From positions 903,131-967,130 of the forward strand of contig CAVZJO010000016.1 in assembly GCA_963775635.1 (NCBI GenBank): a stretch of 64,000 bases of DNA. Reading direction: 5' to 3'. Under the pieces are notes generated by a model that searched no databases, was not told where the DNA came from, and saw only the letters and a program-made list of their open reading frames with translations. A program made the translations under genes and the position numbers. This DNA comes from JALORV01 sp963775635 (GTDB taxonomy: Bacteria > Pseudomonadota > Gammaproteobacteria > Burkholderiales > Burkholderiaceae_F). Shown in pieces: positions 36,096-45,093 of the stretch (the first letter of the stretch is position 1; each line of letters starts with the position of its first letter).

Positions 36096-36540
36096 CGCGA
36101 AACGATGAGTATCGCGTTGTCCCTGTTCGGTGCGCCGACGATCACGGTCGGCGGCAAGTCGGTGCGCGCTCGAATTCGAGCGGCGCACCCAGCTCGTCGC
36201 CTACCTTGCGCTGAAGCGCGCCTGGGTCAGTCGCTCCGAGCTGGCCGCCTTGCTGTGGCCGGACCAGGACACCAAGCTCGCGCTGACCAATCTGCGCAAG
36301 GCCCTGTTCCGTCTGCAGTCCTTCCCGTGGGCGGACCAGATCGAGGTACAGGCCGGGGCACTGCGCTTCGAGCCGGCCACCGACGTGCTGTCGTTCGAGA
36401 CGGCGCTGCGCGAACGGCGCCTGGCCGACGCGGTCGACGGCTATCGCGGCGAACTGCTGGCCGGCTTCGACGACGATCGCAACGACGCCTGGTCGGGCTG
36501 GCTCGCGTTCGAACGCGATCGGCTGCGCGCGGCGTGGCGC
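36096..36540 (+). repeat. 445-base direct repeat, copy 2
   Basis: Near-identical partner of 32900-33344 (three substitutions seen by eye). It begins at CGCGAAACGATGAG and ends at GCGGCGTGGCGC, exactly where the two regulator genes diverge. Both copies carry the same out-of-frame junction near the GCGCTCGAATTCGAG sequence, about 60 bases past the ATG. Confidence 0.85.
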
Positions 36541-39105
36541 GGCGCTGCACAGGAACGTCTCGCTGCTGAGATCGACGCGACCGAGGCCATCGATCTTGCG
36601 GCTCGTCTGTTGGAGGCCGACCCGCTCGATGAGACGGCGTTGCGCTCGTACATGTCGTGGCTCGCCCATGCCGGCCAGCCGAAACGCGCCCGCCAGGCCT
36701 ATGGGGACTACGTCGCACGCCTCGCGGCCGACCTTGGGCTTGCACCCGGCGCCGACCTCGTCGCCTTCCACGATTCGCTTGGCACGCCGGCGTCGGCATT
36801 GGCAAGTGCGCCGAAGTCGGCCGCGCCGCCTAACGACGGCTTCGTCGGACGCGCAGTCGAACTGAGGCGCATTGCAGCGCTGCTGACGCAGGACGACTGC
36901 CGGCTGCTGTGCGTGGTCGGTCCGGGCGGCGTCGGCAAGACACGACTGGCGCGTCGAGTGATCGAAGAGCTTGGCTCGGCCTTCGAAGACGGTGCCGTCT
37001 TTGTCCCCGTGGAAGACATTGCATCGACGGCGGACCTCGCCGGCCGCCTCGCGCGGGAACTCGGAATCACCTTGAAGGGCCGCGGCGAGGTGCTGGAGCA
37101 GGTCATCGAATTTCTGCGCGAACGCCGGATGCTTCTCGTTCTCGACAACTTCGAACAGCTGGCAACCGATGCATCGATTCTCGAGCAGCTGCTCGTCGCC
37201 TGCCCCCGGCTGAGACTGGTCGTCACCTCGCGAGTGCGGCTTGCGCTTGCGGCGGAATGGCTGCTGCCTCTCGATGGACTGCCTTGCCCCGAAGACGAGG
37301 ACCGCGATCGCATCGAGGCGTTCGATGCGGTGCGCCTTTTCGTACGGGCGGCGCAGCGCGTGCAACCCGCGCTGGTGCCGGCGGCCGAAGCGTCGGCGAT
37401 CGTCGACATCTGCAACCAGGTCGAAGGGCTGCCGCTCGCGCTCGAGCTCGCCGCGGCGTGGACTCGCGTGCTGTCGTGTGCGGCGATCGCCGCCGAGCTG
37501 CGCCATGGCACCGAGCTGCTGCACGCCTCCGATGCGACGCAGCCAGCGCGGCACGCGAGCATGGAGGTCGTGTTCGACCACTCGTGGCGCCTGCTAAGCG
37601 ACGTCGAGCGCAACGCCCTGGCAAGGCTGTCGGTGTTCCGGGGCGGCTTTTCTCCCGAAGCGGCGCGGGCGGTGGCAGGCGCGCCGCTGCCAGTCCTCGG
37701 TGCATTGGCCGACAAGTCGCTACTGCGCAAGGAACAGTCGCGCCTTTATCTACACCCGTTGGTGCAGCAGTTTGCCGAGGAGCGCCTCCGCGACGCCACG
37801 AGCGGCGGCGAGGCGGATGCCGTGCATGCATCGTACTTCCATCGCCTGCTCGGACAGCTGCAGTCCGCCACCGCGTCGGGCGATCGCGCGGCATTGGATC
37901 GCATCGACGAAGAGTTCGAGAACTGCCGGCGCGCGTGGATCTGGTCGATGAATAACGGCCGAGCCGAAGTGCTTGCGCGCTGCTCCAGGACTCTCTTGGA
38001 TTACTGGGACTACCGGGGCCGTTTTCAGGCGGGATTGACGCTGATCTGCCAGGCGATCGACGGGACCGTTGCCCGCGCCGATCCCGCACTGAAGGCTCTG
38101 CTGCTTAGCCGTGCAGCGCATCTCGAGTACCGACTCGACCGATATACCGAGGCCGAAGCGCACGCACAGGAAGTGCTGGCGACCACGACCAGAAGCCGGG
38201 ACAGGGACGCCCGTCTGCAGGCGCTCAACGTACTCGCCACTTGTGCGTTCAGATTCGGTCGCTGGGAAGAGGCCCGACACTACTTCAAGCTGCGGCTGGA
38301 TTCGTCGTCGCCAGAGGAACATGCGCACAGCCTGGCTGTCACCCTTGACCACCTTGCTCTGATCGAGAAACGCCTGGGGAGTTACGCGGAAGCTCTGCGA
38401 TTGTCGCTGCAATCGCTGGAGCAGCACCGGCACCTGGGCGACAGTGCCGGCGAGGCGTTGTGCCTCAGCAATCTCGGGTCGCTGGAAATCGAGATGCACG
38501 AGTTACAAGACGCCGAGTCTCACCTGCGCGAGGGACTCGCCATCTGCGATCGCGACGGGCTCGTGAGCACGCGTGTTTTCATCCTGTCCAACCTCGCCGA
38601 CGTGGCATTTGAGTCGGGCGATTTGGCCGCCGCCGAAGACCACGCCAACCAGGCGATGGAGACGGCAGCCTTGACGGGCAATCGCTTGGTGGCCGTCGCG
38701 ATGCGCGCCCGGCTCGCGTCGATCGCTCTTCGGCGTGGCAACCTTGATGTTGCGCGGTCAGCCTTGGTGGAGAGTCTGGCGCGGGCCATCGAGCTTCCAT
38801 CGCCGCCGATGATGCTGGACGCCGTGCTCCAGTTCGCGGAACTGCTTGAGGCACAAGGCGAAACATCGGGCGCGCGCAGCGTTCTGGAGATCGCTTCGGA
38901 GCATCCTGCGACGACCCAGCAGGTAAGGAGTGCGATTCGCGCGATCCAGGATCGACTGCCCAAAGCCACAGGCGACGCCGGAACGAAGATCCCTGGGCTG
39001 GACTTCGATGAACTCGTTGGTCGCATCGTGTCCGAGGTCAGCCTGGACCACGCGCCGCTGATTGCCACCCTGGGCACCGCGCCGCTGACCGCTACTCCCG
39101 CCTGA
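36105..39105 (+). CDS. BTAD/NB-ARC/TPR transcriptional regulator, copy 2 (one frameshift near the start)
   Basis: About 999 residues. The winged-helix N-terminus starts MSIALSLFGAPTITVGGKSV and, after one extra base near 36168, continues ALEFERRTQLVAYLALKRAW; without that shift the ORF would start at the GTG at 36130. Next come the BTAD region (about 100-240), an NTPase with P-loop VVGPGGVGKTRLARRV (about 270), Walker B RMLLVLDNFEQLA (about 344), VVTSRVRLAL and GLPLALELAAAWTRVLSC, then about ten TPR-like helices. This is the plan of AfsR/SARP-like ATP-dependent activators, which use the TPR part as a sensor. It probably controls the DUF1127-methyltransferase-haloperoxidase-diiron-hydrolase genes downstream (inference from position). 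The first copy lies 160 bases upstream. Confidence 0.85.
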
Positions 39106-39198
39106 ACGCCGGGCCTCGTTGGCCGAATCGCCGAACGCGAGGAACGCTCGCGGAACGCACCCCTGCGTACGGTTCGCCCCTTCCACAAGGGGACGACC

Positions 39199-39735
39199 AT
39201 GCGCAACTCACTCAACCCGCAGTACCAGTTCGGCGAATTCCGTAACACCCAGGGCGAGAGCTTCGGCCGCATCGCCCGCAGCTCGTCGATTTCCCGCCCG
39301 ATCGTAGGGTCACCGCCGCGCAGTAGCGCGAACGACGCTGATGCGATGTCGCGTGATGACGGCGCGGCGGTCGCGTTGCGCACCCTCGGAGCCAATGGTT
39401 TCGGTGAAGCCGCGCTGGCCCGCAGCGTCGACTACCAGCGCCCGGACGCAGTGCAGCTTGAGGCCGCGGCCCGCGCGCACCGCTCGCGCGGCGTGGCGAA
39501 GATCATCGCCGCGATCTGGCACGACATGCACGACCGGCTGCGCATCGCGCTGGCACGCATGGAGCGGCGCGCGCAGGCCCGCGCCACCGCGGCAACGCTG
39601 AGTGCACTCGACTCGCGCACGTTGCGCGATCTCGGCTTCCACCGCAGCGAGATTCCGTCGATCGCCGCGGAGGCCGCGGGCTTACTCGAATCCAGCCGCG
39701 TCCGCGCGGTGCAAACCCTGCGCGGCCTGTCGTAG
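39199..39735 (+). CDS. DUF1127 (YjiS-like) domain protein
   Basis: 178 residues. The first 110 are polar and of low complexity (MRNSLNPQYQFGEF...RPIVGSPPRSSANDADAMS) with no signal peptide. The C-terminal 60 residues include MERRAQARATAATLSALDS followed by RTLRDLGFHRSEIPSIAAEA, which is the DUF1127 signature L..L....LrDiGl.R.ei. DUF1127 proteins are small, helical and basic; a few have been linked to RNA regulation and to metabolic or stress adaptation. A 178-residue member with a long N-terminal extension is uncommon. AAGGGGACGACC precedes the ATG. It is the first gene of a close group with the methyltransferase (26 bases on). Confidence 0.82.
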   Translation: MRNSLNPQYQFGEFRNTQGESFGRIARSSSISRPIVGSPPRSSANDADAMSRDDGAAVALRTLGANGFGEAALARSVDYQRPDAVQLEAAARAHRSRGVAKIIAAIWHDMHDRLRIALARMERRAQARATAATLSALDSRTLRDLGFHRSEIPSIAAEAAGLLESSRVRAVQTLRGLS

Positions 39736-39761
39736 GCCGCCCCACTACCAAGGAGTTAGTC

Positions 39762-40592
39762 ATGGATGGAATGACCACCGCGGTTGCCGCGCCGAATTAC
39801 ACCGCGATCAAGCAGAAGCAGCAGGCCACCTGGGCCAGCGGCGACTTCGCCGTCGTCGGCACCACGCTGCAGATCGTCGGCGAATCGCTCGCCGAAGCTG
39901 TCGACGTGCGCGCTGATGAGCGCGTGCTCGACGTCGCCGCCGGCAACGGCAACGCCACGCTGGCCGCCGCACGCCGCTTCGCGCGGGTCACGTCGACCGA
40001 CTACGTGCCGGCGCTGCTCGACAAGGGTCGCGAGCGTGCGTTTGCCGAGGGTCTATCGGTGCGCTTCCTCGAAGCCGACGCGGAGGAGCTGCCGTTCGCC
40101 GACGGAACATACGACGTCGTCCTGTCGACCTTCGGCGCGATGTTCACGCCCGAGCACACCCGCACCGCGGGCGAAATGATGCGCGTGCTGCGCGCCGGCG
40201 GCCGTCTCGGCATGGCCAACTGGACGCCGGAAGGGTTCATCGGGCGGCTGTTCAAGGTGATCGGCGCACACGTGGCGCCTCCGGCCGGCCTGAAATCGCC
40301 TGCGCTGTGGGGCAACGAACCTTATGTGACGGAACTGTTCGGCGCGCGCGCCGCGGACATCCGCTGCGAGCGGCGCAACTTCAATTTCCGCTACCGGTCG
40401 GCCGCGCATTTCGTGCAGGTGTTCCGCGACTACTACGGCCCGACGCACAAGGCGTTCGCCGCGCTCGACGAGTCCGGCAAGCAGGCGCTCGACCGCGACA
40501 TCACGACGCTGCTGAACGACATGAACACCGCCGGCTCGACCTCGTTGGTCGTGCCATCCGAGTACCTCGAGATCGTCGTCACCAAGCGCTGA
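39762..40592 (+). CDS. Class I SAM-dependent methyltransferase
   Basis: 276 residues with the Rossmann-like core of the Methyltransf_11/UbiE type: motif I VLDVAAGNGNATLAAARRF (about 50-68), acidic residue after strand 2 (VTSTDYVPALLDKGRERA), FLEADAEELPFADGTYDVV (motif II) and MMRVLRAGGRLGMANWTPEG (motif III). These bind S-adenosylmethionine. Substrate unknown. A C-terminal part with NFRYRSAAHFVQVFRDYYGP is helix-rich. AAGGAGTTAGTC gives a strong ribosome binding site. It is the second gene of the cluster behind the tandem regulators, followed after 32 bases by the haloperoxidase-like gene. Confidence 0.9.
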   Translation: MDGMTTAVAAPNYTAIKQKQQATWASGDFAVVGTTLQIVGESLAEAVDVRADERVLDVAAGNGNATLAAARRFARVTSTDYVPALLDKGRERAFAEGLSVRFLEADAEELPFADGTYDVVLSTFGAMFTPEHTRTAGEMMRVLRAGGRLGMANWTPEGFIGRLFKVIGAHVAPPAGLKSPALWGNEPYVTELFGARAADIRCERRNFNFRYRSAAHFVQVFRDYYGPTHKAFAALDESGKQALDRDITTLLNDMNTAGSTSLVVPSEYLEIVVTKR

Positions 40593-40624
40593 AAACTCTT
40601 TTCAACACTCACCAAGGAACTCCC

Positions 40625-41929
40625 ATGAACCAAGTAACTCAGTACCGTACCGCGCGCCTGGCCACCGCCGCATTCGCGCTCGTCGGCGCGATCGCCGACG
40701 CCCGCGCCGACGTCGTCACCGACTGGAACATTAAGGCCAACGAGGTTGTCGTCGAGTCGAAGCTCGGCACGCCGCCCGCTATCCGCGTGATGGCGATGGT
40801 GCAGACGGCCGTCAATGACGCTGTACGCAGCACCACGCCGCAGCCGGGCACACAACCCGCTTCGGTCGAGGCTGCCGTCGCCGCAGCCAACCGCGCGGTG
40901 CTCGTGAAAATGCTGCCCAACCAGCAGGCGATGATCGACGCGGCTTACCAGGCCGCTGTCACCAGCATCCCGGAAGGGACCGCCAAGACCGCGGGCATCG
41001 CGGCCGGTGAGCGCGCCGCGGCTGATGTGCTCGCCAAGCGGACCGTCGACGTCATCGCGCCGGAAAGCTATCGCCCGCACACCACGCCCGGGGTCTACGT
41101 GCCGACGGCCGCAGTTGCCGCGCCTCAGTGGTCGCAGCGCACGCCGTGGCTGATGTCGAGCGCCGCGCAGTTCCGCGCCGGCCCGCCGCCGGCGCTTTCG
41201 GGCGACGCCTGGGCGCGCGACTACAACGAGGTCCGCGAACTCGGCAGCCGCACCAGCACCAAGCGCACGGTCGAGCAGACCGAGATCGCCCGCTTCTGGG
41301 AGTACTCGCTGCCGCCGATCTATTTCGGCGCGATTCGCTCGGTAGCCACGCAGCCAGGCCGCGACGTCGCACGCAACGCGGGACTGCTTGCTGCCTCCGC
41401 GCAGGCGATGGACGACGCGATGATCGCCGTGTTCGAGGCCAAGTACGCCTACAACTTCTGGCGGCCGGCTACTGCGATCCGCAACGGCGACGTCGACGGC
41501 AATGACTCGACGATGCGCGAGCCTACGTGGGCGCCGCTGATCGATGCACCGATGCATCCCGAGTACCCGAGCGGCCACGCGATCCTCGCCGGCGCTGTCG
41601 GTGTGGTGCTGCAGGCCGACGCCGGCGATGGTCCGGCGCCCGTGGTGACCACTTCGAGCCCGAGCGCGAAGGGGGCGACGCGCCGCTGGACCAGCATTGA
41701 CGGCTTCGTGCGCGAAATCGGCGACTCACGCATCTACGCCGGCATTCACTACCGCGCTGCCATTGACGCCGGCACGTCGATGGGCAAGCAGATCGGCACG
41801 CTTGCCGTGGACCGCGTTCTGCGTCCCGTGATCGATCCCGCGCGCTCCGCGGCCGGGACGCGCATCGAGCCCGTCACCGGGCTGATGTGCGACGCACGCG
41901 GTGCGACCTTCTTCAGTTGCCAGCCGTAG
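40625..41929 (+). CDS. Vanadium-haloperoxidase/PAP2-like secreted enzyme
   Basis: 434 residues with a signal peptide (RLATAAFALVGAIADARADV, cleavage near 28). The oxyanion site is clear: NFWRPATAIRNGD (about 278-290, Lys replaced or earlier in FEAKYAYNFWRP), HPEYPSGHAILAG (about 313) and SRIYAGIHYRAAIDAG (about 367). Together they form the KxxxxxxRP, PSGH and SRxxxxxHxxxD motifs of the PAP2/vanadium-haloperoxidase superfamily. Size and the long N-terminal helical domain fit the VCPO-like group more than acid phosphatases. It may oxidise halides with H2O2 in the periplasm, or be a phosphatase (both known for the fold). Cysteines at the end (LMCDARGATFFSCQP) could form a disulfide. Confidence 0.88.
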   Translation: MNQVTQYRTARLATAAFALVGAIADARADVVTDWNIKANEVVVESKLGTPPAIRVMAMVQTAVNDAVRSTTPQPGTQPASVEAAVAAANRAVLVKMLPNQQAMIDAAYQAAVTSIPEGTAKTAGIAAGERAAADVLAKRTVDVIAPESYRPHTTPGVYVPTAAVAAPQWSQRTPWLMSSAAQFRAGPPPALSGDAWARDYNEVRELGSRTSTKRTVEQTEIARFWEYSLPPIYFGAIRSVATQPGRDVARNAGLLAASAQAMDDAMIAVFEAKYAYNFWRPATAIRNGDVDGNDSTMREPTWAPLIDAPMHPEYPSGHAILAGAVGVVLQADAGDGPAPVVTTSSPSAKGATRRWTSIDGFVREIGDSRIYAGIHYRAAIDAGTSMGKQIGTLAVDRVLRPVIDPARSAAGTRIEPVTGLMCDARGATFFSCQP

Positions 41930-41968
41930 TCGGAGAAACCAACACGTTTCCACCCGCGTTGCCGGGCA

Positions 41969-41986
41969 GCCGACCTTCCGGTCGGC
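41969..41986. promoter_or_regulatory. Perfect hairpin between the haloperoxidase-like and diiron genes
   Basis: GCCGACC-TTCC-GGTCGGC, a seven-base stem with a four-base loop, lies in the 102-base gap. No T run follows, so it is not a normal terminator. It could slow or end transcription in part, protect an RNA end or be a binding site. Its role is unknown. Confidence 0.45.
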
Positions 41987-42031
41987 CTCGGCGGCGCGCT
42001 TTCACCCTAGAGCACAAGGAGCAGCAGCATC

Positions 42032-43009
42032 ATGGAAGCCACAGCAGTCGCAACACCGCGCAAGGCCGCCGTCCCGACGACCGAGCGCTACGCCAAGTGC
42101 ATCGAAGCGTCCAAGCGCATCCGCTGGGACATCGACCGCGACGTCATCCGCGGCCGCCAGTTCGATGTCAGCAAGAAGTTCATGCCCGACGGCTTGTCGA
42201 AGGTTTCGGCGCTGACGTTTCTGACGCCCGCCGAGAAGCGTTTCCTGTCGCAGATCCAAGGCCGCACTTACGCGAACATTTTTGGCCTGGTCGAGCGTTA
42301 CATCGGTGCGAAGACCAGCGAACTGTCGCGCAGCCACTCGCTGGGCGATCAGGTCGCGTTCGAAGCGCTGGTGCGCATGACTGACGAGGAACTGAAGCAC
42401 CAGGAACTGTTCCGTCGCCTGGAGAAAATGGCCGGCGAGCAGATGCCGGAAGGCTACGACTTCAAGCCGCAGCCGAACGACGTCGCCGGCGCTGTGCTCA
42501 GCAAGTCCGACTGGGCGGTGCTCGCGCTGACGCTCGACATCGAGATCTTCACGCAGGTGCACTACCGCTCGAGCATCGATCCCGACAGCGAATTGTCGGA
42601 GCTGTGGAAGGACGTGTTCCTGTTCCACTGGAAGGAAGAGTCGCAGCACGCGATCCTCGATGAGCTGGAGTGGCGCCGCGAGCACGCGAAGCTCGGTGCT
42701 GCCGAACGCGACCAGGGCGTCACGGATCTGATAGCGCTCGTCGGCGCGGTCGACGGCATCGTGCAGATGCAGGCCACGGCCGATGCGGACTACTTCATCG
42801 CGGTGGCCGGACGCAAGTTCAGCGCGGCCGAAGAAGCGTCGATCCATGACGTCGTGTTGAAGGCCTACCGCTGGCAGTACGTCGTCAGCGGTGCGCAGGA
42901 GCCGCGCTTCGGCGAGGTGCTGGCCGAGTTGGTCACGCCCGCGCAGATGGAGCGCATTGGAGCCGCGCTCGGACCGATCGTTGCGCACGTCGCGCAGACG
43001 ACCCACTGA
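42032..43009 (+). CDS. Ferritin-like diiron-fold protein
   Basis: 325 residues, mostly helical, without signal peptide. Two E-x-x-H pairs and accompanying glutamates are placed as in ferritin-like diiron oxygenases: MTDEELKHQELFRRLEKM (about 112-128), LTLDIEIFTQVHYRSSI (about 170-186) and HWKEESQHAILDELEWRRE (about 200-218). The spacing resembles AurF-like N-oxygenases and other four-helix diiron proteins, but I cannot assign it to a known member. Likely an O2-dependent oxidase or oxygenase, or an iron-dependent peroxidase. AAGGAGCAGCAGCATC precedes the ATG. Stop and next gene are separated by 24 bases, so co-transcribed with the hydrolase. Confidence 0.72.
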   Translation: MEATAVATPRKAAVPTTERYAKCIEASKRIRWDIDRDVIRGRQFDVSKKFMPDGLSKVSALTFLTPAEKRFLSQIQGRTYANIFGLVERYIGAKTSELSRSHSLGDQVAFEALVRMTDEELKHQELFRRLEKMAGEQMPEGYDFKPQPNDVAGAVLSKSDWAVLALTLDIEIFTQVHYRSSIDPDSELSELWKDVFLFHWKEESQHAILDELEWRREHAKLGAAERDQGVTDLIALVGAVDGIVQMQATADADYFIAVAGRKFSAAEEASIHDVVLKAYRWQYVVSGAQEPRFGEVLAELVTPAQMERIGAALGPIVAHVAQTTH

Positions 43010-43033
43010 GTGATGCAGGCAGGCGAGGTGAAC

Positions 43034-43862
43034 ATGAAACCCTTCGACTTCGACGCAGGCGGCGAACCGCCGCGCCAGACGGTGGTCCTGCTGCACTCGA
43101 GCGCGAGCTCGTCGCGGCAGTGGAGCGCGCTCGTCGAGGCGCTGCGGCCGCACTTCGACGTGCGCGCCGTGGACTTTCACGGCCACGGCACGCAACCCGA
43201 GTGGCGCGGCGCCGCGCCGCTGACGCTGGCCGACGAGGTGGCGCTGGTCGAGCCGATCCTGCGCGAAGCCGGCCGTGTTCACCTCGTCGGCCATTCGTAT
43301 GGCGGCGCGGTGGCGCTGAAGGCCGCGCAGCTGCATCCGCACGCGGTGCGCAGCCTCGTCGTCTACGAGCCGGTGATGTTTCGCTGGCTGTTCGACGAGG
43401 ACGTGAATTCAGACGCGCGCGCAGGGAGTCATCGCCATGGCGGCCGGGATGCGCGAGTCGCTGGCCACGGGCGACGAGCTAGGCGCGGCCGAGCGGTTCC
43501 TGACTTACTGGTCGGGCGCTGCCAGCTGGAATTCGATGCCCGCCGCGCGCCAGCAGGCATCGGCCGCGCGGATGCGTTCGGTGCGCTCGCACTTCGACGC
43601 TCTCACGGCCGAAACGCTCACAGCGGCGTCCTTCCGTCGACTGAGTTCGCGCATGCTGTGCCTGAGCGGCTCGCGCACGGTGGCGAGCACGCGCCGTATC
43701 AGTGCGATCCTGCGCGAGACATTGCCTCATGCGGAGCACCAGATGCTGGTCGGCATGGGGCACATGGGGCCGATCACCCATGCAGACGAGGTCAATCGGC
43801 GGCTTGCTATGTTCCTCAGCCGGTACTTGGCCGGCCACCCCATCGAGGCGGAGGCCGCATAA
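43034..43862 (+). CDS. Alpha/beta-hydrolase, one frameshift
   Basis: About 275 residues. The oxyanion loop (TVVLLHSSASSSRQW), VRAVDFHGHG, the nucleophile elbow VHLVGHSYGGAVALKA (serine near 92) and the catalytic histidine in QMLVGMGHMGPITH near the end are present. The acid is probably in CLSGSRTVAS or near it. One extra base near 43418, in a CGCGCGCGC run, breaks the frame; the second part resumes as QGVIAMAAGMRESLATGD. ATG at 43034 follows AGGCGAGGTGAAC. It is the last gene of the cluster and may release or lactonise the product of the oxidising enzymes upstream (inference). Substrate unknown. Confidence 0.82.
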
Positions 43863-43876
43863 GTAGCAAGAGAATC

Positions 43877-43927
43877 ACGAGCGATGCCAACGACGGCACG
43901 AATCAGCACACTTGGTGCCGCTCGTGC
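43877..43927. terminator. Possible bidirectional hairpin between convergent genes
   Basis: CACGAG (43877) pairs with CTCGTG (43922-43927), and inside it CGGCAC (43895) pairs with GTGCCG (43916-43921), with an unpaired 12-base bulge on one side. It sits between the ends of the hydrolase and cysteine synthase genes. No T run is present, so terminator function is uncertain. Confidence 0.35.
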
Positions 43928-43959
43928 GGACCCTGTAGCAGTCGGCGGCTCGCGTCAGC

Positions 43960-44964
43960 TTACGGAGATGGCCGGCTGCTCGCCGCCAGCGAAGCGGATT
44001 CCAGTCCCTTGTCGCGCAACCACGCCGGGTTGAACAGGCGCTGCGCGTAGAGTCCGCCCCGGTCGCACAGCACGGTGACGATGGTGTGACCCGGCCCCAG
44101 TTCGCGCGCAACCTCCACTGCGGCGGCGACGTTGATGCCGCTCGAGCCACCGAGGAAAAGGCCTTCTTCCCGCAGCAGGCGATACACCATGCTGACACAG
44201 GTGGGGTCGTCGATCGCGACAGCGTCGTCGATCGGCGTGCCTTCGAGGTTGGCCGTCACGCGCGTCGTCCCGATGCCTTCGGTGATCGAGCTGCCCGTCG
44301 CTTTGAGCTCTCCCGTCTTCACCCAACTGTAGAGCGCGCTGCCCTGCGGGTCGGCAAGAACGATGCGCACGCGGGAGTCGCGTTCCTTCAGAAAACGGGC
44401 GACACCCGCCAGCGTGCCGCCGGTTCCCGTCGCGCAGGTGAAGGCATCGATGCTGCCGCCGGTTTCGCGCCACAGCTCGGGTCCGGTGGTCTCGTAGTGC
44501 GCCTGCCGGTTGACGACGTTATCGAACTGGTTCGCCCAGATCGCGTTCGGCAGTTCGGCTGCCAGCCGCGATGCGATCTTCTGGTAGTTGTTGTCGTCGA
44601 CATACGGCTTCGGCGGTACCGGTCGCACCTCGGCGCCGAGCGTGCGCAGCAACTCCATCTTCTCGGGAGACTGGTTGTCGGGAATGACGATCACGCAGCG
44701 GTAGCCGCGCTCGGCGCAGATGTGCGCGAGACCGATGCCGGTGTTGCCGGCGGTGCCCTCGACGACCGTGCCTCCGGGCCGCAAGGCCCCGCTCTTCTCG
44801 GCCGCGCTAATGATGTAGAGCGCCGCACGATCCTTGACCGACCCGCCGGGGTTCAGGAATTCCGCCTTGCCGAGGATGCTGCAGCCCGTCTCGGCGCTCA
44901 GCCTGCCGAGGCGGATCAGCGGCGTGTTGCCGACGGTTCCGCTGAAACCCTCATCGATGGTCAT
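43960..44964 (-). CDS. Cysteine synthase-like PLP enzyme
   Basis: 334 residues. The PLP lysine lies in EFLNPGGSVKDRAALYII (about 46), followed by the substrate loop VEGTAGNTGIGLAHICAERG and the phosphate cup GTGGTLAGVARFL. The C-terminal LFLGGSSGINVAAAVEVARE is also typical. O-acetylserine sulfhydrylases make cysteine from O-acetylserine and sulfide. The glycine-rich EGTAGNTGIGLAH and the segment VPPKPYVDDNNYQK resemble the cysteine synthase A-like group that includes cystathionine beta-synthase-related enzymes, so the exact substrate is open. Start chosen at the ATG at 44964. A long in-frame extension to 45201 is not supported. No regulatory sequence identified. Confidence 0.88.
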   Translation of the reverse strand: MTIDEGFSGTVGNTPLIRLGRLSAETGCSILGKAEFLNPGGSVKDRAALYIISAAEKSGALRPGGTVVEGTAGNTGIGLAHICAERGYRCVIVIPDNQSPEKMELLRTLGAEVRPVPPKPYVDDNNYQKIASRLAAELPNAIWANQFDNVVNRQAHYETTGPELWRETGGSIDAFTCATGTGGTLAGVARFLKERDSRVRIVLADPQGSALYSWVKTGELKATGSSITEGIGTTRVTANLEGTPIDDAVAIDDPTCVSMVYRLLREEGLFLGGSSGINVAAAVEVARELGPGHTIVTVLCDRGGLYAQRLFNPAWLRDKGLESASLAASSRPSP

Positions 44965-45071
44965 GTGCGTACCCAGAGTTGAAACTAAAGCCGTCGTTCG
45001 CCTCAAAGCCGACATCACCTGAATCGTAGCCTGCTCGCCTTCAGAGCCACTATCAATGTTTGCTTTCGCCG

Positions 45072-45091
45072 CGTGAGCACCTAAGCTCACG
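45072..45091 (+). promoter_or_regulatory. Perfect hairpin two bases before the arfB start codon
   Basis: CGTGAGC-ACCTAA-GCTCACG has a seven-base perfect stem and six-base loop and ends two bases before the ATG at 45094. In the mRNA it would occupy the place where a Shine-Dalgarno sequence should be; none is visible. It may hold translation low (inference). It could also be a transcription factor site. Confidence 0.5.
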
Positions 45092-45093
45092 CC

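Noticed and set aside
40625..41929. Calling the PAP2-type enzyme a definite haloperoxidase
   Set aside because: The vanadate-binding motifs are shared with acid phosphatases; sequence alone does not prove halide oxidation.
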